From the NCBI GenBank assembly GCA_963682175.1, contig OY821792.1, forward strand, positions 1,687,501 to 1,751,500: a stretch of DNA of 64,000 bases, read 5' to 3'. This document shows positions 34,901-46,669 of the stretch, piece by piece. Source of the stretch: Triglochin maritima. Taxonomy: Eukaryota > Streptophyta > Magnoliopsida > Alismatales > Juncaginaceae. A model generated the notes under the pieces. It did no database searches, was not told the DNA's origin, and saw only the letters and a program-made list of their open reading frames with translations. Both the position numbers and the translations under genes were made by a program. Each line of letters opens with the position of its first letter. Position 1 is the stretch's first letter.

Positions 34901-36588
34901 CACTTTGGTCAACTTCGGTCAATCAACTCTGACCATCCGTTCCACGTTCGGTTGACCGATCCACAGAACCTTCGGTCGACCGAACCATGAACGGATTACC
35001 GAACTTTTACCCGATTTTGCCTTTTCAAATTTTGGATTTATTTCCAACAAAATTTGAACTTCAGGGGGTTTTAGCAAATTCACAACTTATGCAATATATT
35101 ATCATATGCAACAATAAATTATTGTACACCATAATATATGCATCTCATATGAATTTATCATGATTCTAATTATGTTTATAACATAATTGACTTTACTTGT
35201 TCACCACATGTGTCATATTTTCTATAAGAAACCCGACACATCATATGAACCAAAAATCAAGCTTCTTGTTTCCCGGTTTTTGCGGTGTGACCTATGGGAG
35301 GATCTAGACTAAGTGATATTAAGAGCTTAATATTACAAGCTATAAGCGGTATCTAGCTACACATTATACCTCCCAATTAGTTAGATGTTTTAATTCCACT
35401 CGAACCAAAACCCGATCCATTTAGTGATGGAGTGCACCACTTGTGTCCGTCCCTTGCCTCTTGATATTAAGAATACACACAAAGTAGTATTGTGTCATCT
35501 TTGTATTAGTATTCATTTCTCGATCTCTTTAAGCTAGTTATAAATATGTGACTTAACTCAAATCACATTGTGCACATTAAAACTTTGCTTTATCAAGGGG
35601 CTCACTAATATCATCACTCAATTAAGAGGGGCAATGATAATCTTTTAACTAACTATCTTCTCCAACAAAAGTCATACTTAACCAACTAATGCCTTTGCAC
35701 TACACTCATTGATAGCTTAAGACACTAGTCTAATTAAGCATTTCTTAAGTGATCGGATATAAGTCTCATATCAAGGGACCAAGAACACAGTAAAATATTA
35801 ATGACACATAAACACATTTCTATAATATTTTACTTATTAGGTCCATTCGGTATACAAAAGTAATATTTTCCTTTTTTGCGTACCCATGTTGTCACTCACT
35901 TGTAGAGCTACAATGATCTATGACCAACACGACAATCTTAACTCGATAATAAATGTCCCATGTTTATTATCATGATTGCGAATATCTTTTGTTTTATGTA
36001 AACCAATATCTTTTAGAGCTCTACGGTTAAGGACCAAGAGCATCTTCCTTAACACTTCTAAAAGATGAATAACATAAACAAGGAACAAAATGATTTCTCA
36101 TTCAATTCATAATAATTGACATTTAAAAGTAAAACTTTTAGAACACATTCCCTTCATGGAGAAGCCCGAATTTTATGACCCCATCAGTGTGGACTACGAT
36201 CTCTTTGACGAGCATCTGTGGTTGGTAGAAACTGAAGATCCGGTCTTCGCTGGAGAGGAGCTTACATGGGCCGATGTCGAGGAAGCAGCTTTAGGACATT
36301 CTTCTTCACGGAGACGTTTTGCTCGATCCATGTCCACTGCATCTGACACGCCATTATTAGGTGGTGGCATGGATGATGTCATCGTTCACATTAGTTCTAG
36401 AGATCCAGGTGCATCGAGTTCTCAACCACCGATGGACATCGAGTTCTCAACCATCGATGGACATCGACGATGAAGATGATGTCTACGTCGACAATCCGAA
36501 CGAGAACTACTTCGACGACTCTGATGGTGGTGGAGGATATGATATGGTTCCCAGTTGGACATTAGATCAATGTGTCCAATGGAATTAG
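31994..36588 (+). pseudogene. hAT transposase, broken by stops, frameshifts and an LTR
   Basis: The frame 31994-32536 carries a BED zinc finger (CELCGKETRGGIARHKQH). Around 32640-33136 lies the DUF659 part (WTLMTDGWTDRSGR, VVTDNAATYV, WTPCAAHCIDL). The frame 33138-34088 ends in the hAT dimerisation region (RVLGLACSASGCERNWSVF). Defects are a stop at 32536, TAA near 32871, TGA near 33134, and a frame change near 33190. At 34032 a copia LTR splits the gene. The coding sequence resumes at 36162 with KPEFYDPISVDYD and an acidic tail. A 25-bp tandem duplication (36416-36465) then shifts the frame before the final acidic stretch ending at 36588. The protein is not functional. Confidence 0.9.
34032..36156 (-). 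repeat. Copia solo LTR, reverse, inside the hAT transposase
   Basis: It is 2125 bp, begins TGCAGGATTTC and ends CCCTTCA on +, flanked by perfect TGGAG duplications (34027-34031 and 36157-36161). It is homologous in reverse to the copia LTR at 15524-18720, including the AGAGCTCTAC/GTAGAGCTCT block and the conserved AAATTTTGTTGGAA block. It carries a cluster of TTCGGTCGACCGA-type palindromes (about 34690-35010). It gives the exact limits of this LTR family. Confidence 0.9.
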
Positions 36589-37014
36589 TTAGTTAGCTTG
36601 TAATTCTAATTTCTCTCTTATCTGCTATTGTATGAACTCTGAGTTACCTTTGTAATCGTACTACTAAGCAATAAATTGTATACCTAAGTGTTTAGGTTGG
36701 TAGAGGGGGTGCCTAGTGAGGCCTTGGTCGAGGAAGTAGGTGTCTTTTCGAAGCCTAAACATGTATGGTATTTTTAGATAATATTTGTGCATTCTTTCCT
36801 ATTTTTCCCGATTTTTCCTGATTTTTTTATCTTTTTTTATAAAATTTAATTGAATTAAAAAAAGACCGCCCGGACTTGGGCGGTCGCACAATCGCCCAGG
36901 CGACCGGACGCCCTCGGTCGCCTAGGCTCGCCTAGGCGGTCCCAGAACATTGACTATAAGTACGGTGGTGTTTGTGTGTAAGGTAAAACTTTCTTTCTTT
37001 TCCACGTAAGTTTT

Positions 37015-37290
37015 TTTTTTCTTAATTTATTTTTTTCTTTTTTCAATATTATTTACCTCTTAACCACAACTCATCTCTCATCAACATTATCTTTTATTTT
37101 TCACTAATTTTTATTTTATTCCAAAATCAATTATATTTACCCAAAACATTAATAATTCAAACAAAATATATATTAATTAGTAAATTATTATTATTATTAA
37201 TTATATGTTGAACAAAATAAAATCCTTCTACCTTTTAACATCATCTTTTATTAATAATTAGCAATAATTATTAATAAATTCATTTTGTGT
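37015..37290. repeat. Dispersed AT-rich repeat, copy 1
   Basis: It shares about 200 bp with 39290-39520, including ATTCCAAAATCAATTATATT followed by ACCCAAAACATTAATAATTC and ATATATTAATTAG. The class is unknown; it may be part of a DNA transposon. Confidence 0.6.
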
Positions 37291-37382
37291 TGTTTGTCTA
37301 TGTTCAAATACGACATGAAAGTACACGATGTGTTAATATTGTCAGGCGTACTAAATTTATATTATACATGATATACAACAGC

Positions 37383-38378
37383 CAAGGGCGGACCCAGGAC
37401 AAAATTGAAGGGTTGACACCCTATAACTGTAAACAGTCTTTAAGAACACCCTTCTCCTTGTGGCTTGGTGAGCGAAAATATTTTTCTAAAGATAGTTATC
37501 ATTTATTTATAGTTATATTTGGGGTAGTTTTGTGTGTATCCAAAACGTACACGAAATTATGCGAGACGTACTCTTCTTCTAAAGTTGTGTCTTGTACATA
37601 TAAACCAAGGGTGTGCACAAGGTAGGCCTAGCAATTTGACACGATAACACGACACAGAAAATCCGTGTTTGGGTTTACTGTTTTCATGTTTCGTGTCGTT
37701 TTCGTGTATCCAATCTGTGTACCCGAGAAGTACACGAATAATAGTAAGTAAATTAAACCTTAAACATATGCAGAAAAAGGTTTTGCTGGTGCATTGGTTG
37801 AAACGTGGTTGGGGGAGGCATACAGACCTAGCTGATTCGAACCTGCACCAAAACCAGTAACAAACTTATAAACTCACACCTAACCAATAAGCCAAACTTC
37901 ATTAATGTATATGTTGGACGTTCAAAAATATACATATAGTTTGTTTTCGTGTTAGGTGTTCAAAATCTTTAGTCCCACATCGCCTGCGTTTAAAGTTTAA
38001 CATGTTTTAAATCTAATATCCCCAGTTTCACACCAATCCGTTGGCTTCTGCCCTGGAGAAAGTTCTGTGGAAAGTTGTTTTTGAGTCCATTGTGGAAATT
38101 TAAAATAAAATAAAATTGTTTTTCCATGTCTATCGAGTCGTGGTCGTGTTTGAACGTACTGATTCAGGTCGTGTTTGTTTGCTTTGGATGACACGAAAAT
38201 TTGTCAGGTCGTGTTCGTGTCTACGTAATCTGTACAATACATGGAAAAAAACGTTACACGATTGTGAGGTCTAGCACAAGGGTGTGCACACTTAAAGAAA
38301 ACAATACATAAGTTTATTAACATAAAAATCTGAGGGTTGGCACTTGCCTACACGTGCCCACACCTGGGTCCGCCCCTG
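37383..38378. mobile_element. Non-autonomous hAT-like element
   Basis: The left end CAAGGGCGGACCCAGG and right end CCTGGGTCCGCCCCTG form inverted repeats of the common plant CAGGGGCGGA type. Flanking 8-mers ACAACAGC and ACAGGAGC agree at six of eight positions, fitting an aged 8-bp duplication. There is no transposase. A second element is nested inside at about 37620-38276. Confidence 0.65.
37620..38276. mobile_element. Nested hAT-like repeat rich in ACACGAC motifs
   Basis: The ends (TAGGCCTAGCAATTTGACACG and, read inward from the right, TGCTAGACCTCACAATCGTGT) are imperfect inverted repeats. The host sequence CAAGGGTGTGCACA is repeated on both sides (37606-37619 and 38277-38290), which marks the insertion. 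The interior has many GTCGTGTTCGTGT-like words. A 14-bp flanking repeat is longer than hAT normally makes. Confidence 0.6.
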
Positions 38379-38627
38379 ACAGGAGCCAACTACATATTAT
38401 CATGTAAGATATACTGTACGAATATGGATGAGAATATATAAATAATAATAATTACTATAATAATAATATAAAACAAACCCTCGAAAGCACCTTACGAGGA
38501 TTCAAATCGCATCCCATAATGGCACAAGTCAATCAAAATTGATGCAGTATTCTTAGACTTATTTTGACATACTTCTTAGAAATATTTCTTTCAAATATTT
38601 GCCAGACCATTACACTTGCTGCAAACA

Positions 38628-38835
38628 TGCATGTTCTCCAACGCCAATTACACTTGCTGCAAAATCAAGAAACTAGACTTTGAACAACCATTAGATTAAC
38701 GCCGGAATAAAGCACATGACTCAATTTGTTTGGTGTTATTCTAATGGTTGTTCAAAGTCTAGCTTCCTCCATATACTAATGCTAATTGCTCATGATTTTG
38801 CAGCAAGTCTAATTGGCATTGGAGGACATGTTTTG
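38628..38835. repeat. Long imperfect hairpin (fold-back)
   Basis: The left arm (about 38628-38703) and right arm (about 38733-38832) are reverse complements. They include a near-perfect block CTAGACTTTGAACAACCATTA with its complement, and a second block GCAAAATCA/TGATTTTGC with flanking CCAATTAGACTTGCTGC. The loop is about 30 bases. One side has about 30 extra bases. It could be a small fold-back transposon or a hairpin RNA source. Confidence 0.75.
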
Positions 38836-38988
38836 ACAATTTAGGTAAGTAATGGATAATCAATAGGAGTTGTATAAGGTGGTCGAAGATAACTAAGTTA
38901 ATTGGCGAACCTACATCAAAAGTGGCTTCCATCTGAGAGGGCGACAATGATGTCAAGAAAAGACTCAGATCTAATTTTAGATACTTTT

Positions 38989-38991
<3 letters not shown>

Positions 38992-39032
<41 letters not shown>

Positions 39033-39083
39033 TATATTTATTTATATATATCTAAATAAATAAATATATTTATTTATATATAT
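38992..39083. repeat. AT microsatellite
   Basis: A TA dinucleotide run is followed by two copies of a unit AAATAAATAAATATATTTAT with TATATATC. Confidence 0.85.
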
Positions 39084-39289
39084 CGACATCATCAACACCA
39101 TTATCAATCATACAATCAGAAGCGATATTAGTGAATAATGGTTCAACCTTCTCATGCTAGATAGAGTGTGGTCTGACATGGCTAATGTGTCGGTAAATGC
39201 GTAGAAATCTAGATGTCGACTTAAGATCTTCCGTAAATCATGATCTGGACGACCTGGTCATGAGTTTTTTTCTCTTTTCTCTGTCTTCC

Positions 39290-39520
39290 AAATCAGTTTT
39301 TTTTCTCTTTCACATCAGTTTTTTCTCTCCCCAACTCATTTTCTTCTCTTTCCTACACTATTCACATTTTAACTACAACCCACCTCTCTCCCCCGCATCA
39401 TCTTTTATTTCCACTGACTTTTATTCTATTCCAAAATCAATTATATTTACCCAAAACATTAATAATTCCAACAAATATATATTAATTAGCAAATAATTAT
39501 TTTTATCAATAAAAAAGCAA
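39290..39520. repeat. Dispersed AT-rich repeat, copy 2
   Basis: It matches 37015-37290 over about 200 bp with some small changes. The rest of 39521-41050 shows no gene. Confidence 0.6.
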
Positions 39521-39886
39521 AAAACATATTAAATGTAATTTATTGTCAGTTTAAGCGTTGTAAATCTAGTTTAATTTCAATTAAGTGGTGTAATGTAGTT
39601 TAATTTCAATCCAAGTGTGCTAATATAGTTTAAATACCAAACTATTTACCAAATAATACACCAAAACATTTAAACCAAATAATAATTAAACCCAACATCT
39701 ACAACATATAAATAAACCTAACATTTAAAAATAATATTCAATACAATTTTTTATATAAAAACAACGAAAATAAATAAATACAACCCGTGTGTGACACGTG
39801 GCGCGTCTGGGTTGGACAACCGGGTCGTCGGGGGTCTTCAGGCGTGACGACCCCGTTAATTCTGCCATAAGGATTCCCTTGTCTCT

Positions 39887-39915
39887 CCCCCCCCCCCCCC
39901 CCCCCCCCCCCCCCC
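39887..39915. repeat. Poly-C tract of 29
   Basis: An uninterrupted run of 29 cytosines follows a short GC-rich segment (CGGGTCGTCGGGGG near 39821). Confidence 0.9.
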
Positions 39916-41066
39916 AGCTCACATAAACAAAACCTAATGGTTCTTTTTCCTCACTAGAAGAGCCGAAGTCTATATTGGTAACATAGCTTTATTAAAAAAT
40001 TAGCTTTTCTCTTTACTCACATGTAAACACATTTACTTAGTTGAGTATGTTAGTGTAATGCGCATGAAAGTTTGTAATTAGCTATGACAGCTAAGATTGT
40101 AACAAACTCTAGTATATATACATGATTGATACATATTTTATCATGCTTGTAAGAGTGTTAGAAGAAGCTTAAGCTCGTCCACTCATTTTGGGTTCTACTT
40201 GGGAAAAATTCGACTAGAGTTCAAGTTTTATTTCAAATAAACAATGCCCAAACTCCAAATTAGGCTCATTTAAATAAACAAACCAAACTCAATTCTAGTG
40301 TGTTCGCTTGTTAAAAGTCCGATAATTTGTTTGCGTAACAAAAATACATAATTAATTACAAAAGTTTAAAAGTAAGTTCGGGGCTTATTTAAGCTTAAGT
40401 AAGTCTCATATTCGAGACGGAATAAGTCGTAATATAGGTTGTTGAACCGTAGTAGTATACTCAGATAAGCGATATTATTGTGATGTTGTAATATTACATC
40501 ACGTGTTGGATCGACACATGATAATCGTTAATTCCATACAACTTCAGTCGAGTAAGCAGAACGTAACACAAGTGGTTAAACCATCCAACGACTGAATTTT
40601 TCGTTTGATGGTTGGATTTCAAGAACCACGAGAGACTTGCTTAATCCTAAAAAAAGTCTTAGAGTTTTTCGATCATTACCTTATTAAACATCTATACTAA
40701 TACATGTGTACAAGTTTATATTTTCTTTTGGGTTAATTACAATTGGTCACATTGAATTAGGTTTTGATATCATTTTGTACCTATTACTTTAAAAGTTGAC
40801 GACTACTCCTTAAACTTTTGTTTTTTAACATTTTACTCATTGAACTTTAAAAATTAATTATTTGAACATACATTCATAGTATTTTTGTAATTTTTTTTGA
40901 TGTATCCCAAGTATCATTATAAATTTAATTTTACGTGAAAATTCGAATCGAATTAGATGTGGTTGGAATTTGGGTCGAATTAGAATTCGAAGGGTAAACT
41001 GAATTTTCTTTTTTCTTTTTAACCCGAATAAAAAATGGTCGGCTTTAACAAAGACCACAACAGCTC

Positions 41067-41093
41067 AAAACCCTAAACCTTTTCTAGGGTTTA
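41067..41093 (+). promoter_or_regulatory. Inverted pair of telo-box motifs before PRMT3
   Basis: AAAACCCTAAACC (41067-41079) and CTAGGGTTTA (41084-41093) are opposed telo boxes just upstream of the start codon. Telo boxes are known in promoters of plant genes for translation and growth, which suits an enzyme that modifies ribosomal protein. A hairpin is possible if the pair is transcribed. Confidence 0.65.
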
Positions 41094-41100
41094 CGAATCC

Positions 41101-44100
41101 ATGGATTTCTCCAAATTCCCTCCGCCGTCGCCGTCGCCGTCGTCCTCGGAGGAGGACGATGGGGAGGTCGGTGGCTGGGACGACTGGGACGAGGGGTCCC
41201 ACCGCGAGTGCCTCTGCTTGTTCTGCGACCAGAAGTTCTCCGACGCGAGGAGTTTGTTCGAGCACTGTGGTTCGGAGCACAGGTTCGATTTCGGAAGGGT
41301 TGCGGAGGAGCAGGGATTGGACTTCTACGGGAAGTTCAGGTTCATCAACTACGTCAGGGAAAAGGTGGGTGGGGTTCTCAGGTCATCTTTTTTGGTTGAA
41401 ATTTTGATTTTTTTTTTGGAAAATAGTGTGGGCTTTTGAGGTGGGTTTTGGTGGAAAGTGTTTAAAAATGTAATCTTTTTTTGGTTTAAATTTTAATTTT
41501 TTCGGAGAATAGAATAATGACGGAAAAGGTGGAATTTTTAGGTGGATTTTGATGTTTTCGTGTGGAAAGTTGTAAAGATTTGATCTTTTGGGGAAATAAT
41601 TGGGGGTTTTGAGGTGGAGTTTTGTGGGAAGTGTTAAAATTCGATCTTTTGGAAAATAACATTGGTTTTCAGGTGGATTTTGGTGGTGAATTGTGGTGGG
41701 AAGAAAAATTGATCTTTTTTGGAAAATAGAGTGGGGGTATTGGGTGGATTTTGGTGGAAAGTGTTTAAAAATTTAATAATTTCTGGAAAATAATCTTTTT
41801 TAGCGTTTTATTTGGTGTATCGGATTTACGGGTAGCAAGCGAGAAGTAGGTAAAGCGGGATCTATTTTTACTGTTTTGAGTGTTGTGTTTCGAAATTCTG
41901 ATGTTATTTGATGGCTGGTTGTATGTTGTATTTTCGAAATCAGATTTAAATCGGTCTTCGTTTTGAGAGCTTGTTAGTTGTGCAAGATAGGTAGATGACT
42001 GGAAAGTGGAAGTACAGAAGGTGTGATCTACTGTTTTGAGTGTTGTTTTGAAAATTTGATGTTTTCCGATGGCTGGTTGCTCTCTGAGGACTGTTGTGTT
42101 TTTTAAATTAGATTTGAATCATTGTTTTGTTAGCATTTTAGGTAGACAAATAGTACGAGAAGTAGAAAACGTCTGATATTTTGTATTAGTTTGTAGGTAT
42201 TATTTGTTCTGTATTTCTTTCTTAAAAAATTGTTATGGGTAGGATGAAGGTGTAATGTTGATGTGAATTGTGCTTCTGTTTTTTGGAGTGTGGAATAACT
42301 AGTAGAAGGAGAAAAGGTGTGGCCTTTTCTACTACTCTGAGAAGGTACGGTTCATGTCTTCCTTCTGTGTTATGGAAATGGGTTTTTTCGTGGTGATCAA
42401 GCATTTTAGTCAATGTTGTGATATTCCAAATTGTTGTTTTTACAGATTTGTATTGATGGTACAGAGTGATTCGATGGTAACATTGGTTTTGTAGCTTTCC
42501 TGAAAGTTTTCCGTCTTGCACCTTTTTTCGGGCTTTGGTAAAACATCAAACTTAGACAATGTTTATGATGAGGAAAAAGTTGACAAATTTCGGGGTGATA
42601 AAGCATTTTAGTCAATATTGTGATGTTCCAAATTGTTGTTTTTAATGATCTGTATTGATGGTACAGAGTGATTTGAAGTAGTAAAATGTTGGTTTTTTAG
42701 ATTTTCCAAAAGTTTCATATTTTTTTGTCATGACTTTGAATTGGTTGGAATGCAATCACATACTAATGTAATTTGATTTGCAGGTTCACAACACCAAATC
42801 TTGGAGGTTGGGGTCAGACTTTAGTAAACATGATTGGGAGTCTGAACAATATTTGAAGCCTTTCTTGTTGGATGATGCACTCTTGCATTGTTTTGCTGAT
42901 GACGAATTTGATGAAGATGAAGGCTGTAGTGTGCCCATTGATGAAGAAGAGTTGGCAGGGTTAATTAAAACCGTGGACATTGGGGAAGGCTTGAGTTGCT
43001 CCCCTTTGGAGCTCAATGACATAAATGGAGTTGTTGAGGAGGCTGCTCCAGTTAATGGAGTTGCTAACAAACCTGATCATTTGAAAGAAGATAATTGCTC
43101 TTCCCAACGTACACTAGATGAGAATGATAAACAACTAAAACTTGCTTTTGCCAATGTTGCTGCAAAAGATTTGAAAAATGTAAACGAGAACTACTTTGGT
43201 GCCTATGGTTCTTATGGTATACACAGGGAGATGATAAGTGACAAGGTAAATATCTTGATTGTAATTTTTTTTCTCTCTAGACAAATGGTTAACGTACTTG
43301 TTAAATGTAATTTGATATTATATATTAGACGTACAATCTGATAAGAATCATAATATTATATTATCAGTGTTATAATCTCCACTTTTCCTTGTGGCGAAGT
43401 AACCTCCCAAGTTTGAGGCTCTTAATTGAAGATATTGTTATTGGATGTACATGAAAACAATAAAACAGATGTTACCTAATCCTTATTTGGGTCGTGGTTT
43501 GGAATGCTTCTTTCTGCATTGACACAATTTCACTAGCTTTGATAATAAATATATTTGAGTATATTATGTTCAGTGGTATTAAAAAGGTAAATGTCCTTTT
43601 GTTCTTAATTTTTCTTCGGTGTACTGTTGTCATGCAGGTAAGAATGGATGCATACAGGGGAGCCATCCTAAATAATCCTTCGCTTCTGAACCAGGCAACT
43701 GTGATGGATGTTGGTTGTGGCACGGGAATTCTTAGGTATTTTCCATAAAAGTTTCTTAGTTTAAATTTCTGTATAAACAAAAGAATTAGCATATCCATGT
43801 CCAATATGTATAAGCTGGAAGGCTGACACTACTTGACAAAATTAAATTTTCTGATTTCAACACATTAAATGTTTGTTTCTTGAAAAGCAATCTGTAAATT
43901 GTATTGTGCAAACTAAATACTTTTATTATGATTCCAACTTGTGTTTCGGGTTTCGGTTAGGCATGCACAAAAATTCTATAGTTACATTATTTAGAGACTG
44001 TGTTATATCATAAAGGAATCACTAATGAAATATATTATTTTGGACTGACCAACTGAGAGATGCTGATTAGTGGTTACCTTTTGTCATCCGTAACTCGTAA

Positions 44101-45914
44101 GTCCAGAAAATATTTTCTATTTTCTATCATTGAATGTTGTGTTAAGTTTTTATAGTAAAACTACTTATAATGTTTATAGATAATAAGTTCCTGCAGTCTT
44201 TTTGCTGCCCAGGCTGGGGCATCAAAGGTCTTTGCCATAGAAGCAAGCAAGAAAATGTCCAGCATGGCTAAGCAGGTAGATGCCAGTGTTTGTTAGTTTT
44301 TAAATTTACCTTGTCAAGTTGAAAGTTCTAACATCATCTAAACTGTTACATGGATGTAGATTATAAAGCACAATGGCCGATTGGCAGACGAGTTGCAGAG
44401 TAAAGAAGACCAAAAAGGAGTAATAGCAGTGGTGCAGGGCATGGTTGAGGATCTTGACAAAATTACGAAGGTTCCACCCCACAGCATCGACGTGCTTGTG
44501 AGTGAGTGGATGGGCTATTGTTTGCTGTATGAAACTATGCTTGGTTCAGTTCTCTATGCTCGTGATCGTTGGTTGAAACCTGGTGGTGCTATTCTTCCGG
44601 ACACTGCAACTATAGTATGGCCCTTAATTTTCTAAAAATTTTTGCTCATCTCGGGGTTTGAATTTTGTAGTTAGCTTTTTCCCTCAGTTTGTTGCAGGAT
44701 TTGGCAAAGGCGGAACCAGCATCCCTTTCTGGGAAGATGTATATGGGTTTGATATGTCCTGCATTGGAAAGGAACTTCTAGAGGACGTTGCACGTGTTCC
44801 CATTGTTGATGTTGTCAACAGTAATGACATTTTGACAGACTCGGTTACTGTCCAGGTATATATTTTACTATTCTTGACAATTGTCGATTGTTGATTGTTG
44901 TGTAGATGGCTACATATAAATTTAATCTTTATATTGAAAGTTTTATGGCCTAACTAACTTGTCTACCACATGAATTGTCGTTTTGTGATTGATCTCAATC
45001 AATTCAAGCAAACATTGATATTGTCAGACTGATAAAAAACAGAGAATGATCAATACCCGACAAGTAATTCTACAGAAACATATAATCTAAAAATGTACCT
45101 TACTTTTGTTGTGCTCCCCAAGGATGACTTTTTTGAGGTTGCACCGATAAAATAAACCCATTGTGCATGGAATGGTAGAAGTCTCTTTTAGTTGTCATGA
45201 TACAAATGCATCGACAATTGTGTTTAGCATATTGCAGTTGAATTACTTTGCCGTTCCCGTTCCCGATCAAAAAATATATATAGTTATATACTTTGTCTTC
45301 AGAAAGAGGATTAAAGAAGAGAAGGTCCCGACGAAGTATAAGTAACCCAATTAATGTTTTGATCAAAGTCTTAAAATTTGAATTGCATAAAATGACATGG
45401 GATCTCATTTTTGCTGTACTCCCATGTTTGATGATTGTTTATGGTATCTGCTGCTTGTTTTCAGACTTTCGATATGGCAACAATGAAGCCAGAGGATGTG
45501 GATTTTACTGCTAATTTTGAGCTGAAATTAAAATCTGCTCCTCAAGAGAACTCATTATGTGCAGTCAAAGGCATCAACTGGTGTTATGGAATTGTATTGT
45601 GGTTTGAGACTGCGTTCACAAGCAGGTTCTGTAAGGATATGTCGACAGTTCTGTCAACATCGCCATACGGTCCCAGAACTCATTGGTCTCAAACCATCTT
45701 CACATTTCAGCAGCCCATAGCATTAGCACCGGCGGATTGTGTTTGTCAAGAATCCGCCATTGGTACAAAAGCCTGCCCAGCAGTCCGTCTTGAGTCTCGC
45801 ATTAGCATTGCGAGAGCTTTGGTTCATCGCAGCATAGACATATCGTTGGAGGTAACTGGTGTAGACGCAAATAGGCGGAAACACAGTTTTCCCATTCAGG
45901 TTTTTAATCTATGA
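41101..45914 (+). CDS. PRMT3: Protein arginine N-methyltransferase 3 (PRMT3), seven exons
   Basis: The exons are 41101-41364, 42784-43245, 43638-43735, 44197-44275, 44360-44614, 44688-44855 and 45465-45914. All have GT-AG borders and consistent phases, giving 591 residues, close to plant PRMT3 (about 600). The N-terminus is acidic and Ser/Pro-rich. A C2H2 zinc finger (CLFCDQKF, then HCGSEH) is at about 40-60. The methyltransferase core starts after NENYFGAYGSYG, with motif I VMDVGCGTGIL, post-I VFAIEAS, the double-E loop SEWMGYCLLYE and the THW loop PRTHWSQ. It uses S-adenosylmethionine to methylate arginines. Family members act on ribosomal protein S2 in the cytosol through the zinc finger. 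No defects are seen, so it is probably functional. Confidence 0.95.
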
Positions 45915-46660
45915 CGATTAGTTCTGGAAATATCAGTCAAGTAGGAGATCATCCTTTGTTGTAACATTATCATAATTATTAAATTGTTGTTTTAGTAGCA
46001 ACCTAATGTAATGGCCTTTTTGACGGTTACAATTTTTTCAAAATTCTGGAAAGCGTGTTACAAATGTTTGCAGATGCTTGAATTCGTTGATGTTTCAAGC
46101 TGTCGTGTCGTGTAGTATGAGCAAAAGCCTGAACTGTTAAAATTATATCACGCCTTATTATTCTTGGTAAATTACAGTTTTTTTTCATGAAATTTTCCTT
46201 GAATTCAAAATTCTCGTTCAAAAAGTCTCTGATGTACTACCACTGAACTACTTACCCTTTTCCACTACGGAGGACATGATACTAGACTACAAACCTCGAC
46301 ATGTAATTCGTTCTTGAATTGTGTCTAAATCATATGAAGGATTCATAAAAGGAATTTAGGCATCGACACATCGATATTGGTAGATTCATATTAACATGTC
46401 AACATGTGGGTTGTGTCGTGAATTCTTGTCAAGGGGGTCAAAAATGATTAGGGCACTGGAGGTGGTCAAAGTTTAAAAGGCTCAAAAATCCGTTCTTACA
46501 AATCTGACAAATTCTCAAAACTCAAATGGTCAAAATCCCTCGAATTGAGTGAAATTCCAAACAATGTTTAGAGAACACCTGGGCCGCCTAACATATTTTT
46601 TTATTTTTTTGTGTTAATTATAAAAAAATCAGAAAAACATGAAAAAAGGAAAAATACTCA
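45915..46660. other. PRMT3 downstream region
   Basis: This holds the likely 3' UTR and intergenic sequence. No coding frame, RNA gene or clear transposon is seen before the MULE. Confidence 0.5.
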
Positions 46661-46669
46661 AAAATTATA
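46661..46669. repeat. Target-site duplication of the MULE (AAAATTATA), left copy
   Basis: The same nine bases occur at 49566-49574, directly outside the right inverted repeat. Confidence 0.9.

Larger units (their letters stand above)
31523..36952 (+). mobile_element. hAT transposon with decayed transposase, split by a copia solo LTR
   Basis: The ends are imperfect inverted repeats: CAACGTTTGGTCGCCTAGGCG on the left and, read inward, CAATGTTCTGGGACCGCCTAG on the right. It is flanked by 8-mers ACCATAAG (31515-31522) and ACTATAAG (36953-36960), a hAT-type duplication with one change. Both sub-ends (31523-31640 and 36860-36945) are packed with CGCCTAGGCG-type palindromes. A transposase pseudogene fills the interior. 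Without the nested LTR the element is about 3.3 kb, normal for an autonomous hAT. Confidence 0.9.
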
